DNA from: Nitrosomonas oligotropha
Lineage (GTDB): Bacteria > Pseudomonadota > Gammaproteobacteria > Burkholderiales > Nitrosomonadaceae
Length of the DNA stretch: 40,732 bases
Assembly (NCBI RefSeq): GCF_900106555.1
Contig: NZ_FNOE01000026.1
Coordinates: 1-40,732, forward strand
Direction of reading: 5' to 3'
The position numbers and the translations under genes are program-made. Within the stretch, counting starts at the first letter, position 1. Every line of letters starts with the position of its first letter. The notes under the pieces are model-generated. The model worked only from the letters and a program-made list of their open reading frames with translations. It did no database searches and was not told where the DNA came from. Shown here one piece after another: positions 18,279-27,022 of this stretch.

Positions 18279-20727
18279 TGTCGATATTTTTAGTTAATTG
18301 TGTTTTTAAACGAACTTCTGTACCGCCTTCTTTGCGGGCCAGAATTTCCATCTTCGCGCCTAATTGCTTTGCACGGTATTGCATAATTTTAATGCCCATT
18401 CCTGGTGTTGACGGATGATTTATATCAATTCCAGTAAAACCACATCCATCATCACAGATTGATAAGCGGAGCGTTTTTTCATCGGATGTTAAGGTAATGG
18501 TTATATGCTGCGCTTTACCATGCCGGATGGCATTATTCACAGCTTCCTGCGTAATCCGGTACAAATTGAGTGCTACGCTATTGTCATTGATTATACTAAT
18601 GTTATTCCACGAGAAATTACAGTCGATATTATACGTTGTTGAGATTCTGGTGGCTAAAGTTTGTAACGCTTGAATCAAGCCATTGGCTTCCAATTCGAAT
18701 GGGAGTAATCCCTGCGCAAGCTGCTTGATATGAATTACAGCAGTTTGTGTTTGGGAAGCGATCGAGGCTGCCAATGTAGTCAAATTTTCATTTCCGATCG
18801 TCGAAGCGGAAATTTTCTTTTCGAGTACTCTGGCCTGATAACCAATCGCAGCGATTTGTTGCCCCACATTATCGTGTAATTCCTGCCCGATTGTATGAGC
18901 CTGCTCTTCAGCTACGGATACCAATGCTTGCTCTAACCGTCTGAGTTCAAGCCAGCTTCCTAAATCATTGGCAATCGCATTAACAAGCTTCTGTTCTTCC
19001 GGTAAACGAAATGGCTTGTTTTCAGAGTAAAAGATAATTAAATGCCCGCATTCTTTTCCATTAACACAGATTTTTGATTGCAAAGCAGATTTATTCCCGT
19101 CTATTTGATGATGAGGTTCAAAGTTAGAATCGTTAGTATCTATTTTTTTAATGGAGTGAAGCTGGTCAATTTGATTGGAATCCTCATTGAGAGAAGTAAA
19201 ATTTTTGCCATTGACATCGATAATCGCAGTAGCAATTTCCGGATACTGTAAAGCGGGTATTAGGTATTTGAATATACTGAAGCAAACATCTTCCAACGAA
19301 AGTTCCGTTCCCATGCTGCGGCGGATTTCATACAAGCATGTGATTTCTTTAAGGCGTGCGTGCAATAGCTCGTCAACTTGCTTTCGTTCAAGCCATAGCG
19401 CTAAATCACTCGTAATTGCATTAATAAGTCGTTGTTCTTCTATGACTAAGAAAGGTCTGTTTTCAGGATAATAAACACTTAATTGACCATGATTCTCACC
19501 ATTAATACAAATATCCGATGCTAATTCATGTGTGGAATCCTCAGCCTGAAGCGAGGAAGAAATACGTTTTCCATCCAATTCAATCGTAATCGATGTATGT
19601 TCCGGATGTTGCATTGCGGGAATTAAAAACTTAATAATATTCTGGCAAACTGCTTCTACTGATAACTCCAGTCCGATACTGCGGCGAATTTCATAAAGGC
19701 AAGTAATTTCCTTTAAGCGTTCCCGCAATTCACTTTCTTTGCGGCTTAATTCAATGGAAAATTGCTCGGCTGTTTCTTTAGCTTTTCGTGCTTCTTTTTC
19801 CGATTTGATGAGTTTTCGTACAAACCAATTTAGTAACAATATTTCAGCAATAATTAGTGCTGCAAGATAAATACTGATATCTTGCAGCTTTTCAGTAACC
19901 GGTTTAAATAATTCTTCCTCATCCAACTTGAGAATCATGTTAAGACCAATGGAATCCAAAGAAGCAAAGGTTTCTATGACGGGTACTTGACGATAATCCT
20001 TGGTGGCGGCAACCCCACTTTTCCTGTAAATCGTCAGAAATTTGGATGGTGCACTTTCATTCGGAAGTAGATGCTTGAATTGGACGCCGTTAATCTGGCT
20101 AATCAGACAAGCCATTTCATACTTTCCTTCTTCCGGTTTTGCGCACAAAACGAACTCACCGGTTTCTCCGATAGATCTTAGCCCAATAAATCGGCTCGTG
20201 AGTTGCGGTAATTTGACTTGCGTAGTAATACTGCCAATGCGTTGTTTGTCTTGATCGAGTACATCATTCGTGGTGTGAAGAAAAAATTGCTTGTCCCACA
20301 TGAGGAGTGTGTCTTTGTTTAACCGGAGCGCTTCTTTATTTTTGGAGAGCTCACCCACTTGTGACAGCGTTTTACCTCGTATATCACGAACGATGGCCGC
20401 GGAGAAACCCGCTTCGGGTAGCGAGTTAACATTTCGCATGAGATCATGTAATGCATTGAGATTGCCAGGTTCGACGGCGAGTTGTTGCATCGATTGAACA
20501 ATAAAAGGGCGCAGCGACAGCGCGCGAGCATCCGCCAAAGCTTTTTCAATTTGAGATTCCAGCAAAAATGACTTCCCTTGCAAGGCAACAGCCAATCCTC
20601 TACCCAGTACCGACTCGATCTCCTGCCGCATGGCGGTGTACACGGTAATGCCCGTCGTCAGCGTGAGCCCCAGTAATAATAAGCCACCTATGATGCTGAT
20701 TTTGCGATCATCGCGCGTAAAAAACAA
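18253..20727 (-). CDS. Membrane sensor histidine kinase with two GAF-like repeats (HisKA_3 type)
   Basis: The 824-residue protein has a transmembrane helix at about 12-34, a periplasmic sensory region of about 250 residues, and a second helix at about 286-306. A coiled-coil segment leads into two homologous modules (about 335-455 and 456-590), each opening with LKEITCLYEIRRS. The HisKA_3 dimerisation region has phospho-accepting histidine 618 in GQELHDNVGQ. The ATPase domain has N-box YRITQEAVNNAIRHG and DDGCGF...GMGIKIMQYRA. This is the NarX/UhpB class that pairs with LuxR-type regulators, matching its partner. The periplasmic ligand is unknown. ccmA is divergent, about 207 nt away. Confidence 0.93.
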   Translation of the reverse strand: MFFTRDDRKISIIGGLLLLGLTLTTGITVYTAMRQEIESVLGRGLAVALQGKSFLLESQIEKALADARALSLRPFIVQSMQQLAVEPGNLNALHDLMRNVNSLPEAGFSAAIVRDIRGKTLSQVGELSKNKEALRLNKDTLLMWDKQFFLHTTNDVLDQDKQRIGSITTQVKLPQLTSRFIGLRSIGETGEFVLCAKPEEGKYEMACLISQINGVQFKHLLPNESAPSKFLTIYRKSGVAATKDYRQVPVIETFASLDSIGLNMILKLDEEELFKPVTEKLQDISIYLAALIIAEILLLNWFVRKLIKSEKEARKAKETAEQFSIELSRKESELRERLKEITCLYEIRRSIGLELSVEAVCQNIIKFLIPAMQHPEHTSITIELDGKRISSSLQAEDSTHELASDICINGENHGQLSVYYPENRPFLVIEEQRLINAITSDLALWLERKQVDELLHARLKEITCLYEIRRSMGTELSLEDVCFSIFKYLIPALQYPEIATAIIDVNGKNFTSLNEDSNQIDQLHSIKKIDTNDSNFEPHHQIDGNKSALQSKICVNGKECGHLIIFYSENKPFRLPEEQKLVNAIANDLGSWLELRRLEQALVSVAEEQAHTIGQELHDNVGQQIAAIGYQARVLEKKISASTIGNENLTTLAASIASQTQTAVIHIKQLAQGLLPFELEANGLIQALQTLATRISTTYNIDCNFSWNNISIINDNSVALNLYRITQEAVNNAIRHGKAQHITITLTSDEKTLRLSICDDGCGFTGIDINHPSTPGMGIKIMQYRAKQLGAKMEILARKEGGTEVRLKTQLTKNIDNESKSNAR

Positions 20728-20898
20728 ATCACTCTCCTTAGTTGTAATTCCCGGATCTCTGATTCAATAAAGTATATTAGAAATGAAGAATTCTGATTGA
20801 AATTTTACCAGTCAGGTTTGATGTATTTGATAAAGTTATTAAGATTCGCAGAATACCGCACTGAATGATCTACGGTGCCATAGGCATCCTCAATGCGT

Positions 20899-20904
20899 TA
20901 TAAT
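20899..20904 (+). promoter_or_regulatory. Putative -10 box of ccmA
   Basis: A perfect TATAAT lies 31 nt before the chosen ccmA ATG (20935). The matching -35 is weak. Its position inside the upstream extension of the frame (from 20893) argues against the upstream ATG being used. Confidence 0.45.
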
Positions 20905-20934
20905 CAGCGGTCTATTCCATCGATCGATAAAATA

Positions 20935-21549
20935 ATGCTACAAGGTATCAATCTCGCATGTGTTCGCGGTGATCGCGAGCTTTTTAGAGATGTCAATTTT
21001 TCACTTGAAGCGGGTGGCTTAATGCAAGTGCGCGGCCCAAATGGCAGTGGCAAGACCAGTTTATTACGCATGCTGTGCGGGTTGTCCAATCCCGCCGCCG
21101 GTGAGATTCGCTGGAATGGCGCCTCGATTCGCGCGCTGGATGGTGAGTATTATGGCGCGATGACTTATATCGGGCATTTGAGTGGCACGAAAGATGATTT
21201 AACGGTGATTGAGAATTTGCGCATTTCAAGTGCATTAGCGGGTTTTGACATCGGTATTGATCAAGCGAAAGAAGCACTTGGTTATATTGGTTTACAGGGC
21301 AGGGAAGGATTGCCGGTCAAGGTGTTATCACAAGGCCAACGGCGCCGTGTTGCGCTGGCTCGTTTGCTAGTATGTAAAACCTCTTTGTGGATTCTGGATG
21401 AACCCTTAGTTGCATTGGATGTGGCAGCAGTTAAATTGATTCAGGAGTTGCTCGAGCAACATTTGCGGGAAGGTGGCATGGTGGTGATGACGACACACCA
21501 AGAAATTGATATTACAGCAATATCAACTACGCAGTTGCATCTGGCCTGA
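20935..21549 (+). CDS. ccmA: Haem exporter ATP-binding protein CcmA
   Basis: CcmA is the ATPase of the CcmABCD complex that releases holo-CcmE during System I cytochrome c maturation. From the chosen start it is 204 residues, the normal size. It has Walker A GPNGSGKTS (about 34-42), the ABC signature LSQGQRRRVALARLL (about 131) and Walker B LWILDEPL (about 152). An upstream ATG at 20893 would add 14 residues but overlaps a TATAAT promoter box, and MLQGINLACVRGDRELF fits the family start. ccmB starts one base after the stop. Confidence 0.95.
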   Translation: MLQGINLACVRGDRELFRDVNFSLEAGGLMQVRGPNGSGKTSLLRMLCGLSNPAAGEIRWNGASIRALDGEYYGAMTYIGHLSGTKDDLTVIENLRISSALAGFDIGIDQAKEALGYIGLQGREGLPVKVLSQGQRRRVALARLLVCKTSLWILDEPLVALDVAAVKLIQELLEQHLREGGMVVMTTHQEIDITAISTTQLHLA

Positions 21550-21550
21550 T

Positions 21551-22210
21551 ATGTTTATGTGGATAATTAAACGTGATCTTTTGCTGGCGGTGCGGCGTCA
21601 AGCCGATGTGCTGACTACGCTGTTTTTTTTCATTATCGTGGTGAGCTTGTTTCCACTCAGCGTCGGACCGGAAATGAATATGCTCCGTACCATGGCACCG
21701 GGTGTGGTATGGGTTGCGGCATTATTGGCTTCCATGTTGTCGCTAGGCCGGATGTTTTCTAATGATTATTTGGATGGCACGTTGGAGCAAATGCTGCTGT
21801 CGCCGCAGTCGTTATCACTTTTAGTGCTGGGAAAGGCTTCAGCGCATTGGCTGGTAACCGGTGTGCCGTTGGTATTGATGGCGCCAGTTCTGGGTATTCA
21901 ATATGATTTGTCGGGGGAAGCGTTACTGGTTTTAACAGCAGCTTTATTACTGGGTACCCCAGTGTTGAGTTTAATAGGCGCTATTGGTGCGGCACTGACT
22001 TTAGGGCTGCGCGGTGGTGGTGTATTGGTTTCTTTACTGGTACTGCCACTATATATTCCGGTGCTGATTTTTGGCGCGGGCGCAGTGGAAGCGAATATGT
22101 CCGGAATGGAATTTGATGCACACTTGTCCTTGATCGGTGCATTTCTTTTAGTATCTGGTGTTTTCGCACCTTGGGCAGCTGCTTCGGCTTTACGCGTTTC
22201 ACTGGAGTAG
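21551..22210 (+). CDS. ccmB: Haem exporter membrane protein CcmB
   Basis: CcmB is the integral membrane partner of CcmA. From the ATG at 21551 it is 219 residues, as in well-known CcmB proteins, and starts MFMWIIKRDLLLAVRRQADVL. It has about six hydrophobic segments and the family segments LFPLSVGPE and LARMFxxDYxDGTLEQ (here LGRMFSNDYLDGTLEQ). The frame stays open upstream inside ccmA, but that region is ccmA code. About 231 nt with a promoter separate it from ccmC. Confidence 0.95.
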   Translation: MFMWIIKRDLLLAVRRQADVLTTLFFFIIVVSLFPLSVGPEMNMLRTMAPGVVWVAALLASMLSLGRMFSNDYLDGTLEQMLLSPQSLSLLVLGKASAHWLVTGVPLVLMAPVLGIQYDLSGEALLVLTAALLLGTPVLSLIGAIGAALTLGLRGGGVLVSLLVLPLYIPVLIFGAGAVEANMSGMEFDAHLSLIGAFLLVSGVFAPWAAASALRVSLE

Positions 22211-22344
22211 ACAAGCGCTGGCAATATTGAAGTTGATTTAACTTTCAGAAGATAATTTCAGTAAGTTTTTGCATTACCTGCATAAATCTTTTTGTGAAGC
22301 TACTCAATCTGTCGGAATCACTTCTGGAAAGTCAATTCTGGATT

Positions 22345-22373
22345 TTGTCATTTTAGTATCGATTTGGTATAGA
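22345..22373 (+). promoter_or_regulatory. Sigma70-like promoter of ccmC-I
   Basis: TTGTCA (22345-22350) and TATAGA (22368-22373) are separated by 17 nt in an otherwise gene-free 231-nt gap. This suggests that ccmC to ccmI can be transcribed separately from ccmAB. Confidence 0.6.
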
Positions 22374-22441
22374 ATTGGCGGCTAAAAATTTAGGGCTGAA
22401 TCAGAACTGAAATTTAACATGAAGAATTATAAAATTTAAAT

Positions 22442-23188
22442 ATGGCTATTAATTGGTTCAAATATTCTTCTCCAGCCAGTTTTTATTCACTGGCGGGGAA
22501 AATGATTCCGATATTCGTTTTTGCTGCAGTAGCACTATTAGGCGCGGGACTTTATGTCGGTTTTTTTGTGGCTCCTACGGATTTCCAGCAAGGTGAAGCT
22601 TATCGGATTATTTTCATTCATGTTCCCGCAGCATGGATGTCGATGTTTCTCTATGTCGTAATGGCGTTCTGGGCGGGCATTGGTTTAGCGTTTAATACCC
22701 GGCTTTCCTCCATGTTTGCAACAGCCATAGCTCCAACTGGTGCGATGTTTACCTTTATAGCACTTTGGACAGGTGCATTGTGGGGTAAACCGATGTGGGG
22801 AACCTGGTGGGTATGGGATGCCCGGTTAACTTCCGAATTAATTCTGTTTTTTCTCTATATCGGTTTTATGTCACTGCAAGCAGCCATTGACGACCCGCGC
22901 CGCGCAGATAAAGCGGGTGCAATCATTGCCTTGGTTGGCGTGGTTAATGTCCCGATTATTTATTTCTCAGTGCAATGGTGGAATACTTTGCATCAAGGCG
23001 CATCCGTCAGTGTCAATCAAGCGCCCGCGATGGCGAGTACCATGCTGACAGGCATGCTCATCATGGTGTTTGCAAGCTGGATGTATTCCATTGCAGTGAT
23101 ATTGAAGCGTACGCGTGTGATTATTCTGGAACGCGAGAGTCATACCGCATGGGTGGCTGAGTTACACAAGAACGGAGCTATACGATGA
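22442..23188 (+). CDS. ccmC: Haem-handling protein CcmC
   Basis: CcmC loads haem onto CcmE at the periplasmic face of the membrane. The 248-residue protein has about six membrane segments and the tryptophan-rich WWD motif WGTWWVWDARLTSE near residues 121-134. Conserved haem-ligand histidines lie on either side (IFIHVPAAWM near residue 60, and WWNTLHQGAS near 180). It overlaps ccmD by 4 nt. Confidence 0.96.
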   Translation: MAINWFKYSSPASFYSLAGKMIPIFVFAAVALLGAGLYVGFFVAPTDFQQGEAYRIIFIHVPAAWMSMFLYVVMAFWAGIGLAFNTRLSSMFATAIAPTGAMFTFIALWTGALWGKPMWGTWWVWDARLTSELILFFLYIGFMSLQAAIDDPRRADKAGAIIALVGVVNVPIIYFSVQWWNTLHQGASVSVNQAPAMASTMLTGMLIMVFASWMYSIAVILKRTRVIILERESHTAWVAELHKNGAIR

Positions 23189-23382
23189 TTTGGTCAAGCT
23201 GGTCGGAGTTTTTCTCAATGGGAGGCTATGGACTCTATGTGTGGGGTTCATATGCTGTGACACTTATTTGTATCGTGGGTGAGATTTTATTAATTTCGAG
23301 ACGCCACCGAACTTTGGAAAAACAATACAGTCTCATTTACGGCATCAATAAAGAAGAGATAAAAAATGAAACCACGTCATAA
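23185..23382 (+). CDS. ccmD: Haem exporter protein CcmD
   Basis: CcmD is a small single-span protein that stabilises the CcmABC-E complex. The 65-residue product has one hydrophobic helix (about 18-37, [20 protein letters not shown]), then a basic stretch [10 protein letters not shown]. It overlaps ccmC by 4 nt and ccmE by 17 nt. Confidence 0.92.
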   Translation: MIWSSWSEFFSMGGYGLYVWGSYAVTLICIVGEILLISRRHRTLEKQYSLIYGINKEEIKNETTS

Positions 23383-23815
23383 AAAACTTGTAGTTATAGT
23401 ATCCGGCGTTGCAGCATTAGGGGTGGCCGCCGTACTCGTATTAAATGCATTTCAAAGTAATCTGGTTTTCTTCTTCAGTCCATCTCAAGTTGTTGCAAAA
23501 GAAGCGCCGATTGGAAAAAGTTTCCGGATAGGCGGATTGGTTGAAGAAGGTAGTGTTAAACGTGATGACAGCACGACAACGGTTCGTTTTTCAGTAACGG
23601 ATACCGCCCAAGCAATACCGGTTGTGTATACCGGCATACTGCCTGATTTATTCAAAGAAGGTAAGGGTGTCGTAGCGCAAGGGAAAATATCCTCGGATGG
23701 CATTTTTGTGGCGGATGAAGTGCTGGCAAAGCACGATGAAAACTATATGCCGCCTGAAGCAGCCGAGGCTCTGGAGCAAGCTGCCAAAGCACAAAAGGCA
23801 TCCTTGATACAATAG
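23366..23815 (+). CDS. ccmE: Haem chaperone CcmE
   Basis: CcmE carries haem covalently through a histidine and delivers it to CcmF/H. The 149-residue protein has one N-terminal membrane anchor (about 8-28) and a periplasmic OB-fold. The haem-binding histidine 123 lies in [13 protein letters not shown], with tyrosine 127 as the usual axial ligand. It overlaps the end of ccmD. The C-terminal tail is short and alanine-rich. Confidence 0.96.
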   Translation: MKPRHKKLVVIVSGVAALGVAAVLVLNAFQSNLVFFFSPSQVVAKEAPIGKSFRIGGLVEEGSVKRDDSTTTVRFSVTDTAQAIPVVYTGILPDLFKEGKGVVAQGKISSDGIFVADEVLAKHDENYMPPEAAEALEQAAKAQKASLIQ

Positions 23816-23896
23816 AATTTTTCCCGTTTTTTTCTCATTTAGCCTGAGCGCATCATTTCCAAATTCTTAATAACCATTCATTTGTAAGAAAAAATC

Positions 23897-25954
23897 ATGA
23901 TCCCAGAAATTGGTAATTTTTCTTTAATTCTTGCCTTATTATTAGCCTCTATCCAAGGAACGTTGCCGATTATCGGCGCGGCACGCGGTATTCCCTCGTG
24001 GATTGCACTTGCTAGGCCGGTGGTACAAGGGCAATTCGTATTTGTGCTGATTGCATTCGTATGCTTGGCTTACTCCTTCATCAGCAGTGATTTCTCAGTC
24101 ATGAATGTGGCGAAGAACTCAAATACGGAACTGCCTTTTCATTTCCGCTTGGCAGCGACTTGGGGTTCGCATGAAGGTTCTTTATTATTATGGGTTTTGA
24201 TGCTGGCGGGCTGGTCAGTTGCGGTCAGCGTCTTTAGTAAGCAATTACCGGATGATATCGTTGCCCGGGTTCTCGGGGTTTTAGGGTTAGTAAGCATCGG
24301 TTTTCTGGTGTTTATGTTGTTTACCTCTAACCCATTTGATCGCTTGTTACCTGCCGCCTTTGAAGGGAGCGATTTAAATCCGCTGCTGCAGGACGCCGGT
24401 ATGGTGATACATCCACCGATGCTGTATATGGGATATGTAGGATTTTCTGTCGCTTTTGCTTTTGCTATCGCGGCATTGTTAAGCGGAAGGTTGGATGCAA
24501 CTTGGGCGCGTTGGTCGCGACCTTGGACGATTGTCGCATGGGTGTTTCTGACATGTGGAATCATGCTTGGTAGCTGGTGGGCTTATTATGAATTGGGTTG
24601 GGGCGGCTGGTGGTTCTGGGATCCGGTCGAAAATGCGTCATTTATGCCGTGGCTGGTTGGTACAGCTCTGGTTCACTCACTGGCGGTTACCGAGAAACGC
24701 GGTAGTTTCAAAAGCTGGACTGTTTTACTGGCGATTTCCGCATTTGCTTTAAGTTTATTAGGAACATTCCTGGTACGATCAGGAGTTTTAACTTCGGTTC
24801 ATGCCTTCGCGACAGATCCTTCACGCGGGGTATTTATTCTGGCTTTCTTGTTTATCGTCATCAGCAGCTCGCTGGTATTGTTTGCATGGCGGGCACCGAA
24901 AGTTGGCTTAGGTGGAAAGTTCGATTTACTCTCGCGTGAATCCATGCTGCTGGCTAACAACATCCTGTTACTGGTCGCAGCGGCAAGTGTTTTGCTGGGA
25001 ACACTTTATCCATTGATTATCGATGCATTAGGGCTGGGTAAATTATCGGTAGGTCCTCCTTATTTTGAGGCGATTTTTGTGCCTGTGATGACCCCGGCAA
25101 TTTTTCTGATCGGTGTTGGCCCTATTTCGCGCTGGAAACAAATGAGCTTGCCGACATTGGCAATCCGTTTGCGCTGGGCGTTTGCCGTAAGTGTGGTTTC
25201 TGCTTTGATCGCGCCATATTATATGGGTGAATGGAAACCGATGATTAGCTTCGGTTTATTACTGGCCTTCTGGATCATAGTATGTGCATTTGTGAATTTG
25301 AAACACCGCGTTAGTAATAGCGGTGAAGGCAATTTATTCACCAAGTTAGCCAGACAATCAAGAAGTTATTACGGTATGCACTGTGCACATATTGGTGTGG
25401 CTGTATTCATTATTGGTGTTACTTTGGTGAATGGTTACGAAACCGAGAAAGATGTGCGTATGGAGATTGGCAGTAAAGTTACGGTCGGCGGCTATACTTT
25501 TCAGTTTAACGGCACCCGTAATGATGTAGGGCCTAACTATAAAGCAGTGATCGGTGATATTGCTGTCATTAAGGATGAGCAATTTGTTCGTAATATGTAT
25601 CCGGAAAAGCGTACTTATAACGCATCCGGTATGGCAATGACCGAAGCAGCGATCGATACCGGCTTTTTGCGCGATCTTTATGTGGCTTTAGGTGAGCCGT
25701 TAACTAATGGCGCCTGGGTGGTTCGGGTTTATCATAAGCCTTTTGTCGATTGGATTTGGTTAGGGTGTCTATTAATGGCTATCGGTGGTATTACCTCAAT
25801 CACTGATCGTCGTTATCGCCTGAAAATCACCAAAAAAGGCGCTGCCAAAGTTGATGAAGAAAAAGAGCCTGAAAGTGCAGTGGTGGAATCTCCAGTGGCT
25901 GTTGCCCCATCCGTGAATAAAGTTGAATTAGCAACGGAAACAACCAAAGTATGA
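23897..25954 (+). CDS. ccmF: Haem lyase subunit CcmF
   Basis: CcmF works with CcmH and CcmI to attach haem to CXXCH motifs of apocytochromes. The 685-residue multispanning protein has the WWD motif GGWWFWDPVENASFMPWL near residues 235-252 and the conserved segments WGSHEGSLLLWV and HPPMLYMGYVGF. About 15 membrane segments are expected. It overlaps ccmG by 4 nt. The C-terminal tail after the last helix is long and rich in E, V and K. Confidence 0.97.
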   Translation: MIPEIGNFSLILALLLASIQGTLPIIGAARGIPSWIALARPVVQGQFVFVLIAFVCLAYSFISSDFSVMNVAKNSNTELPFHFRLAATWGSHEGSLLLWVLMLAGWSVAVSVFSKQLPDDIVARVLGVLGLVSIGFLVFMLFTSNPFDRLLPAAFEGSDLNPLLQDAGMVIHPPMLYMGYVGFSVAFAFAIAALLSGRLDATWARWSRPWTIVAWVFLTCGIMLGSWWAYYELGWGGWWFWDPVENASFMPWLVGTALVHSLAVTEKRGSFKSWTVLLAISAFALSLLGTFLVRSGVLTSVHAFATDPSRGVFILAFLFIVISSSLVLFAWRAPKVGLGGKFDLLSRESMLLANNILLLVAAASVLLGTLYPLIIDALGLGKLSVGPPYFEAIFVPVMTPAIFLIGVGPISRWKQMSLPTLAIRLRWAFAVSVVSALIAPYYMGEWKPMISFGLLLAFWIIVCAFVNLKHRVSNSGEGNLFTKLARQSRSYYGMHCAHIGVAVFIIGVTLVNGYETEKDVRMEIGSKVTVGGYTFQFNGTRNDVGPNYKAVIGDIAVIKDEQFVRNMYPEKRTYNASGMAMTEAAIDTGFLRDLYVALGEPLTNGAWVVRVYHKPFVDWIWLGCLLMAIGGITSITDRRYRLKITKKGAAKVDEEKEPESAVVESPVAVAPSVNKVELATETTKV

Positions 25955-26481
25955 TGCGCTATTTACTTCCACTATTTGCTTTCATGGTGCTGGCAGCATT
26001 CTTGCTGGTCGGTTTGACATTGAATCCACGGCAAGTGCCTTCGCCGTTGATAGACAAGCCAGCACCGAAGTTTCAGTTAAATCATTTGCATCAACCTGAT
26101 CAGATAATGTCGTCGGATGAAAATCTGGGTAAGGTTTGGATGTTGAATGTATGGGCATCTTGGTGTGTTGCGTGTCGTGATGAACATCCTCTGTTAGTAC
26201 AGCTGGCAAGAACAGGGATTGTTCCTATCTATGGCCTCAATTACAAAGATGAACGTAATACTGCCTTGCAATGGTTAAAACGCTATGGTGATCCTTACGC
26301 TATTAGTATCGTCGATTCTGACGGCAAGGTTGGGATCGATTATGGTGTTTATGGTGTTCCTGAGACTTATGTGATTGATAAAAAAGGTATCATACGACAT
26401 AAACAGATCGGACCAGTCACGGTGGATTCACTTGAAAAAACCATTATTCCACTCATCAAAGAACTGCAGCAACAAGCATAA
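25951..26481 (+). CDS. ccmG: Thiol:disulfide interchange protein CcmG (DsbE)
   Basis: CcmG is a membrane-tethered periplasmic thioredoxin that reduces apocytochrome or CcmH cysteines before haem attachment. The 176-residue protein has an N-terminal anchor (about 4-24) and a thioredoxin fold. The active site is WASWCVACR (cysteines 72 and 75; family members commonly have CxxC with a preceding WASWC), and the cis-proline lies in YGVPETYVI. It overlaps the ccmF stop. A second ATG (25954) is equally possible. Confidence 0.95.
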   Translation: MMRYLLPLFAFMVLAAFLLVGLTLNPRQVPSPLIDKPAPKFQLNHLHQPDQIMSSDENLGKVWMLNVWASWCVACRDEHPLLVQLARTGIVPIYGLNYKDERNTALQWLKRYGDPYAISIVDSDGKVGIDYGVYGVPETYVIDKKGIIRHKQIGPVTVDSLEKTIIPLIKELQQQA

Positions 26482-26521
26482 GCAGACTGTACGAATCACA
26501 TAAATAAAGGTTGGTTTTGTC

Positions 26522-27022
26522 ATGGTACGTCAATTTAATGGTGTAATGAAAGCTGCAGCGTTTGTTTTAGTTCTATTTCTGCTTATTCCATTAACCGGGT
26601 GGTCGAAAGAAGCAGTGCCTGTCGCGGAAAATCCCGAAGTCGAAAAAAGGATGCTGCTGCTGACGGAAAATTTGCGTTGCTTGGTTTGTCAAAATGAGAC
26701 CATTGCGGATTCCCGCGCGGATTTTTCTAACGATATCAGACGTGAAATTCGTGAGCAGATAAAAGCAAATAAAACCGATCCGGAAATTATCCAGTTTCTG
26801 GTAGATCGGTACGGAGATTTTGTTCTTTATGATCCCCCCATCAAACCCACCACATTCTTGCTATGGTTTGGTCCGGTCATTTTATTTGTGCTTGGATTGG
26901 GTTCACTGATTGTGTATTTAAGACGCCGGCGTTTACAGATAGAAGATGTGTCGCTTTCACAAGCCCAGCTTGAAGAAGCGGAAGCATTACTGAATGAAGA
27001 TAAAAAAGGTAAAAACGTATGA
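26522..27022 (+). CDS. ccmH: Cytochrome c maturation protein CcmH
   Basis: CcmH is a periplasm-facing thiol-redox component of the haem lyase. The 166-residue protein has a signal/anchor helix (about 10-27), the redox motif LRCLVCQNETIADSRADF (cysteines 53 and 56) and a second membrane helix at about 115-136. CcmI is a separate overlapping gene (4 nt), so this is the short CcmH form and not the fused E. coli type. Confidence 0.95.
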   Translation: MVRQFNGVMKAAAFVLVLFLLIPLTGWSKEAVPVAENPEVEKRMLLLTENLRCLVCQNETIADSRADFSNDIRREIREQIKANKTDPEIIQFLVDRYGDFVLYDPPIKPTTFLLWFGPVILFVLGLGSLIVYLRRRRLQIEDVSLSQAQLEEAEALLNEDKKGKNV

